DNA of 64,000 nt from Stratiolaelaps scimitus (lineage: Eukaryota; Arthropoda; Arachnida; Mesostigmata; Laelapidae). Made by a program: the position numbers and the translations under genes. The notes under the pieces are model-generated. The model was not told where the DNA came from and made no database searches. It saw nothing but the letters and a program-made list of their open reading frames with translations. How positions within the stretch are numbered: position 1 is the first letter of the stretch; the number at the start of each line of letters is the position of its first letter. Positions 1 through 9,172 of the stretch are shown here, in pieces. The DNA is taken from contig JABWDB010000004.1 of assembly GCA_019614645.1 (NCBI GenBank), forward strand, positions 13,330,001 to 13,394,000, read 5' to 3'.

Positions 1-780
1 CCGGTATTATCGTCTTGAATTGTTGTTATTTGTAGCGAGTCGCATCGTTACGCAATTGTCGGTGGCTGACAATTCGCGTCGATATTTGTAAACGGAGTAG
101 CAGGTGTTTATGCTTAGAGAATCAGAAAATTCCTTTTCAAGCTCAAACGATTTCGAGGAGATGATTCGAATGTGCTTTATGGTCATATATATATATATAT
201 ATATATATACTTCATTGTATTCATCCTCTGGACGCGATCGTTGTTATATCATCGACGCATAACTACCTATAGTATTAATGTGGTCGTTGGCAATTTCTTC
301 GACTCGAAGACATCTCCTATCCTGTCTCCAAGTCATCATCCCCTTATGTCGACTTTTCGCGGCACAACAGAGTATCAACAATAACAACAACTGCTCACTA
401 TATATATAATACATGTATTTTACGTTCTATAAACGTGTGGGTCGCGGCAAATTTAAATATATATATATATGTATAATATATATGTATATAATAGAAGATG
501 TATCTGATTTAACGCCAATGCTGATGATTTATCGAGGTTTTATCCACGACACTGACCCGTTTTCATCGTCGGCACCATCTCTATTGTCTAGCTCAAGGTC
601 AAGGATCGCTCAAGATCAAAGATCGAATGAAATTATTCGATATTGCCACCACTTTTCAGAACAGCATGAAATGCAAACCCATGTGGTCCTCTCTGGTCTA
701 GTCGCTCAGGATATAGTTACGATACTACAATCAAATGTCAATAATGACGACAGCAGTTTTAAATATATAAATAAATAAGA
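1..780. other. AT-rich, microsatellite-bearing non-coding stretch
   Basis: No gene is recognised here. The stretch holds a (TA)n run at 185-209 and further TA-rich tracts near 400-490. Open frames crossing them encode Tyr-Ile repeats and are artefacts of the microsatellite. Confidence 0.6.
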
Positions 781-810
781 GAAGTACTCTAACCCTGCTC
801 GCTGTCGCAG

Positions 811-938
811 CGGTTGATGATCCCCACTATTCACGAAGGCGTATTGTGCTGTGTGTCGGAACTGAGTCGGATGCTGCATTTTCGGATAGCAATTCTGTGG
901 TTGGTGTCGTCTCGCAAATTGCCATTGCAACACAGTAG
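811..938 (+). CDS. candidate terminal exon, unknown protein
   Basis: A good acceptor precedes this stretch: a branch-point-like CTCTAACCC at 788-796, then a pyrimidine-rich tract ending in CAG at 808-810. After two bases the frame is open for 41 codons to a TAG at 936-938. The peptide is hydrophilic with a Val-rich end (VVGVVSQIAIATQ). A second frame is also open here, so the reading is not certain. No upstream exon was identified and no family is recognised. It may be chance. Confidence 0.22.
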
Positions 939-1189
939 ATGCATGTGCTAAAAGTCAGTTATCTGTTAGTGAAAATTGTGAAATTATGAACTATATTCAT
1001 ATATATCCATGTGTGGACATCTGAAAGGATTACATCCCATAGCCTTTCGCGTACCAAGCTAGAAACAGTTAAAGCCCCGGCTTTCCATATGCCTGCTCAA
1101 TACAAGTGGTGATCAACGTAGTAACGCATTTACAAGTTTTATTCACTTTGTTTCTTTATCTGGTTTAAAAATACTATTTAACATTTCAG

Positions 1190-1284
1190 CCAATAGTCAC
1201 TACCTCATTCTCAACGGCAGTTTCGCTCAACTCAATGAGCACGCTCTGCGAATCATTGTAGTTCAAAAGAACGATACACCTTAA
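1190..1284 (+). CDS. candidate terminal exon, unknown protein
   Basis: A CATTTCAG acceptor ends at 1189. It is followed, after two bases, by 30 open codons and a TAA at 1282-1284. The peptide (containing LILNGSFAQLNEHALRIIV) has a protein-like mix of residues. Its phase does not match the candidate exon at 811-938. No domain is recognised, and the support is splice-site logic only. Confidence 0.22.
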
Positions 1285-1618
1285 ACAGAAGATCGTAAGT
1301 GTGTGCACAAAATGTCAGCGCGTAAAATACTGAAAAAATTACATTTACCAAAAAGACAAACTTCAAATTTTAAATGTATCTTGCAAATATTTCAATCCCG
1401 TACCGTGAAGCATGCGACAATATATCGAGTGAAGGAATCTCGGACACACTACACGCTTCAATATACAATAGGCCATAATAGGACTAAGCAAGGAAGGTCG
1501 TGCATTAGGTAAATAGGAAAATAAGAGATGTCCACTAACTAGATTTTGTATTGAGGAAATTCGGAAATAGATATCATTAAAAAAAGGAGAGAATCCTTGA
1601 AAAAAAAACACATCTTAC

Positions 1619-1714
1619 CTTCCTGTTTTCTTAACTTTCACCGTCCCCGAGACAAGTCGCCTATACCGAATGAATGGTGACCCTGTATGCGTTCGCGGAC
1701 ACAATGTTACTGGC
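1619..1714 (-). CDS. candidate internal exon, unknown protein
   Basis: Read on the minus strand, this 96-base stretch lies between an ACTCAG acceptor at 1715-1720 and a strong donor (GGAAG followed by GTAAGA) whose GT occupies 1618-1617. One frame is open throughout, giving 31 codons plus a split codon. The encoded peptide is basic (ends SGTVKVKKTG). Neighbouring exons were not found and no family is recognised. Confidence 0.28.
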
Positions 1715-2461
1715 CTGAGTTCACAGTATTATTGTATTGAAATAAAGAAACATTCATGAAACACCTCACACATATAGTTAACAAGTACACAATTAAACAG
1801 AGAGAGAGAGAGAGAGAGCTGACACAATTCTAGAGCAGGTCACACTAAATCAGCGAATGTCAAGCTCTAGTCACACGTGTCAGGCATACGTTGGTACGTA
1901 AATAGATACACGCAAGACAAGGAAGTCATAGGTCTCACCGTGTTGCTTTCGGTCAACATCCAACAATATATGATCGCATAATTAGCAAACAGAAGTTATT
2001 GCAACGGTCGGCTGGTCGGTAGGGTGCCGAAACACTATCGTCTTATCTATGGCCAGACGTCAGGAAGTTCCGCAGCTAAACAACACCCGGAGAAGTCACC
2101 TACGTGTTGTCAGCAAACGGTTGCTTAGTGCTGCTTTTTCAGAAAAATATCTGCTCACCGTATAACTTACACGCGACTGAGTAACTGCAACTCGGTGACT
2201 ACCGTTCACAAAGAGAATGGACAAAATTTGTTGCGTTCAAATTGTCGACTTATAATAGTAATGGTAGCTGTAGTAGAATACATTTACCCTTGAAAAAAGG
2301 CGTAGCCGATCAAATGCTTGAAGACACTGTACATTCGTACGCGCAGTATATGAGATTTATACACGATACGTGTCATTATTATAGTCATTATGATAGATTG
2401 GATAATATTAGTAATAATAATCATAATAATAGTAGTTGTGGAGAAATTAGATTATTAGATT

Positions 2462-2530
2462 TGTGTGTGTGTGTGTGTCTCTCTCTCTCTGCTTTTATAT
2501 ATATATATATATATATGTATAAATATATAT
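2462..2530. repeat. compound (GT)n(CT)n(TA)n microsatellite
   Basis: Three dinucleotide runs sit end to end: GT, then CT, then TA. Such a compound tract is typical of slippage-prone intergenic DNA and should be length-polymorphic. Confidence 0.95.
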
Positions 2531-3292
2531 AACAACTTGGTCTGCTTCTGTACTTGTGTGGTAACGATTATGCAAGTGAGAATGGGTAATATATAATATA
2601 TAATAATAGCAATAATACGAAATAGCGAGGGCTGCAACGTCCATGTAACTCAGTGGTCGTTCGCACTGCTAAAATATAAGACATATGTGTGGCCCTGATC
2701 AGTGTCTGGCGCTACCAACTCGGACTTGTTTCGGACGGGCTGTTTTCTGAGTCGCCAATCCCAATCGTTGTAGGATGGGCGAGATACACTAAGGCGGTGG
2801 CGGCGGCGGCAGTCCGCTACTCCCTGCCCAGTGGGTATAACAGTACAGGTAGAAGTTGCTTCCATCTACCCATTTGTCAATGTGTCTGCCTGTCTGTCTA
2901 TAGAATCTGAATGATATCTAGCAGATCGACTGGAACGGCTAATACATCTTTGCTACGAGTAAGTGGTCACTCATGCCGGCTAGTGGACACTCGGGAGGCG
3001 ATTAGACGCGGACGTCGGGGTTTCGAAAAGAGAGAGAGAGTGCAAGAGCTGCTGACTTAGATGAAAAGCCAGTGACTAAACTAAGCACAAGCAAGATTCA
3101 AATTAAGGCAGTATAGACGAATTTCTCTTGATCAGCAATGGCCTCCGAATGGACGACATTGGCCACGCTCGCCGCGCGTCGTGGGCTGCCGCCAATGTTT
3201 GATCTGAGCAACGGCCCACAACGAGTTGGACGCAATTCACGACAACGGTCTGTTGGCTCGGTGACAACACACTTTATTTTCATTATCATCAC

Positions 3293-3339
3293 AACCACCA
3301 CCACCACCATCAACAACAACAACAACAACAGCATATCTA

Positions 3340-3372
<33 letters not shown>

Positions 3373-3395
3373 CATCATCAGCAGCAGCATCAGCA
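3293..3395. repeat. compound trinucleotide microsatellite
   Basis: Runs of CAC, CAA, ATT and CAG triplets follow one another with little interruption. All frames remain open across it, which explains the 117-residue homopolymer-rich ORF there. Confidence 0.95.
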
Positions 3396-5017
3396 ATATC
3401 GTCATCTTATCACTTTACGAGACGCATACATACACAGTTACACACAACACGCTCGTTCTCGCTTGCTTCGTATCGAGTCAGTTGCAAATAATAAAATAAT
3501 TAGGATATTTATATAAATATATAAATATATATCTATATATACTTACATATTTGTCTATACAGGAAAAGGAGTCGTTTTTTTTGTCTTGCGGTAGCTGTTA
3601 CGGCTATTTAGCCGTACGGCATGCCAATGAATGCCAACAGCCTCGCAACATTGGTACACGATTTGACCACATCGTTTCATATGCTACTCTGAGCAAAGTC
3701 GCTAACGACCGCGTGTTCATAGAGGAATCACCAGCATCATCGTCACCAACAGTAACAGTATTTCTGTTTCTGGAACCCCCGCTCGCTTGACCATCTCGCT
3801 GTCGTTGGAATGTCGGTGTATTTCATACGAATCATACGCGTATATGATTAATATCGACGATATTGAGAGGCGTTCTGTATTCTCATGCACACGGGGTAGA
3901 GAAGGACGCGAAAGACCTGCGTTGACTTCGTATAGTCCGGTCCGAACAAACTGCTGCTTTCTTGTGCTGTCGCCTTGTGCTTGGTGCAGGTATTTAGCTC
4001 TACGTTAGTATGGTGTAACGGAGCTGGTGCTCGTGTCCGCCCGCTGCAGAGTACAGTTATCAAGGACACAGAGGAAATTGTTTCGATTTTCTGAACGAGA
4101 TTTACGCGAACTACATGTGACGTCGGTTAGTTGCCTCGATGACACTGGTGACCAAATAAAAAAAACAACACGCTTCAAGCCTCTGTACAAATTTAGCGTT
4201 TAGCTGAAAAGGAGCACATGCAGCTGGATGGAGATTGTGACCATATTCGAGCTTGCTGTCCCTACCGGGAACATTTTGTATTCACAGTAAATTTCTCTAC
4301 TGTCGTTGTTAATGATTCAAGACGGAAGTCATTATGGCTATTGGATATTGTACGGGATGATGACCAACACAATAGGTTGTGTAAATAATTGGATAAGCGA
4401 TCATGATCGGATTTTTATCTAAATTCGTACAACCGGCACGTTTGATGAGGATCTGTATCCTAATACATGCTTGAATAACTATAATAGTATTTCGTCGGAC
4501 GTGTGTTTAGTCATGAACACAGGATTCCGACTATCCAACAACGTAGTAAACACCTAATCAATGTCAGAAAAATAGACATGCGCGAAATCTGGATAATCTT
4601 ATCGAATCGACGTATGCCTTTGTTCGGAAATTAATGGTGCAAAATAATAATGATTTCGGCATAGTAATTCATTGATGCTATGGCACTCTCATACACATAC
4701 ACTAGAACATCGACGGACTATCCTCATATTGCAAGTATAAATATCCTCAAGTGAGCCATCACCTCACGACGCGTCGAGCGCTGATTGTGCTTCTCGAGGA
4801 AGATTCGGCATCCATTGGGGGTGATTAACGAATCTTCCAAAATAACCTAACACCTTTGAGCAGATTGGTCTGCCGCCCGCCGAAAATGATGATTTCATAC
4901 AGAGTGATGTTAGAGTGCAAACATATCCACGACTTGCCAATCGTCGCCGCACGAGCGGTAATTAGTCGCTGAAGTACTTTCGAAGTGGTAATAATGTCAG
5001 CTAATTATCGACCTCAT

Positions 5018-5626
5018 TTAATAGGCTGCTCCGTAGCCGTGTTTGCGCGGGTCGTTTTTGTCGACGAGAGACACCTGTCCCACCGTAGAGATGATTCCCG
5101 ACAAGGCATGGTACTGTGGCGAGATAATCTTCGCTGGCTCGTTGAGATGAACGGCGGGATCGTAAGGCTTATTGCCCGCAGGTGCATACTCGACGCCCTG
5201 GTTGCCCACCGTCGGCGGGAGTTTGGCAAGAGCTGCCGAGATAAGCGGACTGTCCTTCACGAAGGCCAGAGCAGTAGCTGCGTACGGGCCAGTAGCGTAG
5301 GGGGAAGCGTACGCCGCAGCCGCGTACGGCGTCACTGTCGAGGGCGAAGTCACAAGTGGAGCGTTCTTTATTGTCGTTTGTGTGTACGTTGGCACCTCCT
5401 TAACATACGGTGATGCGACGGCGGAAGGTGCGCGAACGTGAAGCACCGGCGATGATTTGGTCACCTCGGCTAACGGGGTTCCCAATGGTAGATGTCCTAG
5501 ATAGCCATGCATCCCACCGAGAAAGCTGTACGGTGCCAGATACGGCTCGTCGAAGCCCACGGGCCCGTAGAAGGGCAGCGACACAGCAGTAGCCACTAAG
5601 CACGCGGACACTATGAACGCAAGCAT
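5018..5626 (-). CDS. cuticle-type secreted structural protein
   Basis: This 202-residue protein is probably secreted and built into the cuticle. Residues about 1-16 form a signal peptide (hydrophobic core FIVSACLVATAVS, likely cleavage before LPF). The mature chain is rich in Ala, Tyr, Pro, Ser and Val, with short A/Y/P/S repeats around residues 98-120 (AAAAYASPYATGPYAA). It has no Cys after the signal and ends KHGYGAAY. This composition is typical of low-complexity arthropod cuticular proteins. I see no complete Rebers-Riddiford chitin-binding motif, so chitin binding is not shown. The ATG at 5626-5624 is the first in frame, follows a purine-rich leader, and lies 214 bases downstream of a TATA box. 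The gene appears intronless. Three ORFs on the opposite strand across it are shadows. A vitelline or other extracellular-matrix protein is a less likely alternative. Confidence 0.85.
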   Translation of the reverse strand: MLAFIVSACLVATAVSLPFYGPVGFDEPYLAPYSFLGGMHGYLGHLPLGTPLAEVTKSSPVLHVRAPSAVASPYVKEVPTYTQTTIKNAPLVTSPSTVTPYAAAAYASPYATGPYAATALAFVKDSPLISAALAKLPPTVGNQGVEYAPAGNKPYDPAVHLNEPAKIISPQYHALSGIISTVGQVSLVDKNDPRKHGYGAAY

Positions 5627-5812
5627 GTTGCCTCGATCTCGATATTCCTTTTTCTTTTTGTCTTTTCTTTTGTTTCGCCTACCAGCGTTTCACTACGGAT
5701 ACGACAACTGCTGCTCAACTCTTCCGCAGCCACGATGCGCCACTTCAGTTGTGATACGAGGGCCGCGCTACGTCCACAGAGAGTCGCGCGTGCAAAAATC
5801 CGCACAACTTCT
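5627..5812 (-). promoter_or_regulatory. purine-rich 5' leader of the cuticle-type gene
   Basis: The last 50 bases before the ATG are almost all A and G on the coding strand, and there is no ATG between the presumed start site and the coding start. This predicts an unstructured, efficiently scanned leader. The transcription start is inferred from the TATA box. Confidence 0.45.
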
Positions 5813-5839
5813 GGGAGACGACCCTTTCCGACGGTGAGC

Positions 5840-5845
5840 TTTATA
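5840..5845 (-). promoter_or_regulatory. TATA box of the cuticle-type gene
   Basis: The minus strand reads GATATAAAG, with TATAAA at 5845-5840. Initiation about 30 bases downstream (near 5812) would leave an unspliced leader of about 185 bases. Tightly timed arthropod cuticle genes commonly use TATA promoters. The position and match are seen; its use is inferred. Confidence 0.6.
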
Positions 5846-6209
5846 TCTTGACGCGCGACGCCGGAAAGTGGGGTCCGTCGGGCAACGTCGTCGGCCGCGG
5901 CGATCACACGAAACACGGACGCCGCCGACTAAGGCGCCTCTATTCGACATTTGCCGATCGATTACGAACGAGCTGGTCACACAAACACACACAGGGACAT
6001 CGAGTAGCCACATCAACCGAAGAGTTAGGGCAGCGAATATCTTGCTAGCCTCTTGCATGCAGGCAGATACGAGAAGTTCAGCAGCAGGTGCCAAGCAAGA
6101 AACCACCACAAAGATGCTTACAGGCCGTTGTCATGGCGGAGCTCCAACGTTCCAGCAGAGAGCTAATCTGGCGCATGTTGTCCGCGGGTCATTTCGCGCT
6201 ATTATATAG

Positions 6210-7530
6210 CAATAAGTAAAAATATCATACTGTTCTATTTAGATGTATACCTGAATAGGTAATACCCAAAAATTGCCGGATGTAAGAATTTCCTCTGTCG
6301 ATAAGATGCTGTGTCGTCCCACGGAGGGTCGCTAACACATAAATCATCGGAGAGAAGAAAACGATGCCATTTAAAACAGAAGTAGCGGCAGCGGCCGAGC
6401 ATCATAAAAGCTTTAGAGAAATCCCGCAGCGGGTTTGTTCTCACTTATGTAGCGCTTCTTCGGTTTGGCTCTGCTGAACTCGACGCCTTCATTCAGTGTC
6501 TGAGAGAGTGATAGCCCAGATGGAACATGATAGCTCAGATGGAACAGTCGATGTAATGCGCTAAGCGTTCCGAGCCATCTGGGTAAAGGGGGTGCACGCG
6601 ACTTTAGTGGATTTGTGAGTCCCACACAAGAGAGAAAATGCGCTAAGTGTTGTCGCACAAGACCCAAAAATACACCTTGTCGTAATGAAGCAATAAAACT
6701 AATCAATTTCCCTAAGCGTTCCCAAAATTGAAATTGCGCTCCCTTCCATTGGGTGTCGAAAGAAAATCGTCGCATTAAAGACTTGGCTGCGCCTGTCTCA
6801 TTATGTTGTATCTATTTTGGTTTTAATATTCTTACAAAATAGAATACGCACCAGAATCGCTGGGTACCAGAATTTGACTGTGTGTATCCGCTATTGTTGT
6901 CGAGCCACCAATACATGTATTGGTGCCCCAATACATGTTCACAATGCCTCGTAATTGTATTAGAGAAAACCCGCTTTCATCTGTCATGGCGCTGTTCTGC
7001 CTTCAAAATGCAATCGTCCACCGACTCAAGCATGATCGCTACTTAGGTGGATTTGTGCAAAAGTGCAATACGAGAGAACCCAATATGAACATTTCGAAAT
7101 GTTTGCTTTAGTCTTGTTAAAGGGACATCGCCTCCTATCGTTCAGATCGTGTCACATGTGGGACTTATAAATTTTCAATATTAACAAATACATTAGACGC
7201 TTGGTTCATAGAAGGCTTGCGATTAAAAATGTGCACCTGTGCTTGTGTGAAACCCGTTGGTAGCATATCTTACGATGATGGGTCTGCTCATTGGACTGAC
7301 CCACTTTCCCCTCTGAACTGTGGGAACCTCTGTTGAGGAAATGTCTCTCTCCATCACTTCTCGCAGCTATTTCCTCATTTCATAACATTATCGCATTTTG
7401 ATGACGCAGAACTTATTATGACCTATGCGCCAATTGTTTCGGCTTTCTACAATATGCATATATATTATGAAAGAAAGTGAATACAATTGTGCCAGCCAAC
7501 TGAACGTCTAAAAGGTAAACCTGAAGATAG
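6210..7530. other. non-coding stretch, no gene recognised
   Basis: Several ORFs of 60-120 codons occur on either strand, but none has recognisable motifs or splice sites. The longest (6413-6775, minus) has unremarkable composition. A 20-bp perfect palindrome, CACCAATACATGTATTGGTG, lies at 6906-6925. Confidence 0.5.
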
Positions 7531-7538
7531 TTATTGCA

Positions 7539-7880
7539 TTAAGAATTCACCAGCACGCGGTTTCTCTGAAACGGATTAGGTCCTTCCCCTATCAGATATA
7601 ATTTTAGACGATTAAGTATATGGCCCGCAGTCTTCTCTGCTAAATTAGCTGCGGAGTCAGGCTGCACTGCACCACGACCGACATATGAAGGAACTAGGGT
7701 ATCAGTCACTGTACCGTCCCAAACCAGCATTTTACCTCTTGTGAAGAAAATGAGTGACATTTCATTCGGTCGCTGGCCCTACGAGCGACGCAGAGCCAAA
7801 GGTTCTAGTGAATGATTCTAAGAGGCCAATTTCATCTGACATAATCGCATCCTCTCAGCAAGTGCATCAGTCTTATAACG
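7539..7880 (-). pseudogene. decayed retroelement protein, WD(A/G)T-VDT domain
   Basis: The minus strand encodes MSLIFFTRGKMLVWDGTV, then TDTLVPSYV and an Ala-rich segment (DSAANLAEKTAGH). This matches the hallmark of a C-terminal domain that follows reverse transcriptase in retroelements scattered through invertebrate genomes. There the pattern is roughly RPDGMTLIPW-x-GR-x-LVWDATVVDT-x-APSHL, then AAAxAE. Upstream bases (7760-7880) continue the similarity in other frames (LESFTRTFGS, RPNEMSL), so frameshifts have accumulated. The N-terminal catalytic part was not found. It is a non-functional fragment. Identification rests on remembered motif shape, not on a search. Confidence 0.55.
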
Positions 7881-7889
7881 AAGAGTGAA

Positions 7890-9165
7890 TTTCTCATTAG
7901 GAACTCCACACAGTCGTCAAGACAGCAAAGGCTCAAGAGGGAAGACGCGGGGGTATCGAGTAACTCCTGCACCGTAAGGATGAACAACAAAGATTTTGGA
8001 GATGTAGCATTGTACCGTCTTCAGATCTTTCCTTCAGCATGGTATCATGCTATATAGGGTTGAATTAACTTCGAGATGTCGAGGGAAGCAAGCGCTATTA
8101 ACGATTTCACCGATATACTCGCATTGGCCAATCTGTCTATAGCGAATCCAGGCTAAAGGCAGCGTAAGATAGCACGTTTAACATCCAAATCGATGCCGTA
8201 TCTCCTATAGAAGATAGATCTCAGTACACCACACGTTTAGCAAGAAAGCGTAAATCTCGACTGACAAGTGGATAAAAACCGCAAAAGTGGACGACGGTTT
8301 ATAGAGAATTCGAGGAGAATGTAAACTTGTAAAAGCGTTTGAAATTTGACTATTTATCGAGAGGCTATAAGTGAAGAGGTTACTTTAAGCGTCAATCGAC
8401 ATCGCCTGAGATCGACTAGTGATCTTTGAATCTCTCTATGCAATCTACTATCCTTTATCACGTGATCAAGGTAACATCCCGAAACTCAGCACAAAGTTGG
8501 ACATGTTCCGACCAAACAAAACCGTCCCACTCTTTGCAGTAGGGACGGTAGGGATTTTAGCGACAGAGGAAGCGGACAAGGGAATGTGAAACAGCGGTGG
8601 GTAGTCGCTTACCCTTCGAAATCGCCAGGTGGCTAAGCAATTTAGGGCTGACTCTCAACTTGTCTCACCACCTTTTCACGTTACTTCAATCCAGATGGTC
8701 AGAGGGCTTTCGCGTTCAAACAGCTCTATCAACCTTTGCAGTTGCTACCAACTTAGAAAGACCATATTCGACTAGTTCCGAATGTATTATACCGCCAACA
8801 GTATACGGACCGTCCGTATCCTGCTGACGGAACATTAACACCATTCGTTTAACGGAACATTAGCTGCTAACTTGTATGGTCCATGTCGTATTTGTAAAAA
8901 ATCTTAATCGATTCAAATGGGACACCTATACCTTTTAGGTGAAATCACCCATTTCGAAAGATATTAACGTCTAGCTGAAGATACCTTATACGGATATATC
9001 CTGTTGTCTGCATCCTGTGTCGGGTCGTTACAGAGACGATTGGAGTTAACTCGCCTCTCAAATAGTGTGATGACAGGCGTATTACAAATACAAGAAAAAA
9101 AAAAGAAGATACCATCAAGGGAGTTCATGCGAGTGTGATTATATCATTGGCCTACGAAGTGAGCC
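7890..9165. other. non-coding stretch upstream of the cysteine-rich gene
   Basis: No coding region or strong splice pair was recognised. A short match to a dispersed repeat (GGGCTGACTCTCA) occurs near 8646. No clear TATA box was found close to 9173. Confidence 0.45.
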
Positions 9166-9172
9166 GTAGACC

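Larger units (their letters stand above)
1765..4760. other. non-coding region rich in microsatellites
   Basis: No gene can be supported. It contains (AG)n at 1801-1819, a compound GT/CT/TA tract at 2462-2530, and a compound CAC/CAA/ATT/CAG trinucleotide tract at 3293-3395. ORFs across the trinucleotide tract encode Thr, Asn, Leu and Ser homopolymers and are artefacts. Confidence 0.6.

Noticed and set aside
172..384. ORF with a Tyr-Ile repeat
   Set aside because: It reads through a (TA)n microsatellite; there is no coding evidence outside it.
4985..5413. 142-codon plus-strand ORF across the cuticle-type gene
   Set aside because: It is the antisense shadow of a well-supported minus-strand gene.
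5611..6109. Minus-strand ORFs upstream of the cuticle-type gene
   Set aside because: They overlap the TATA box and leader of that gene and have no motifs.
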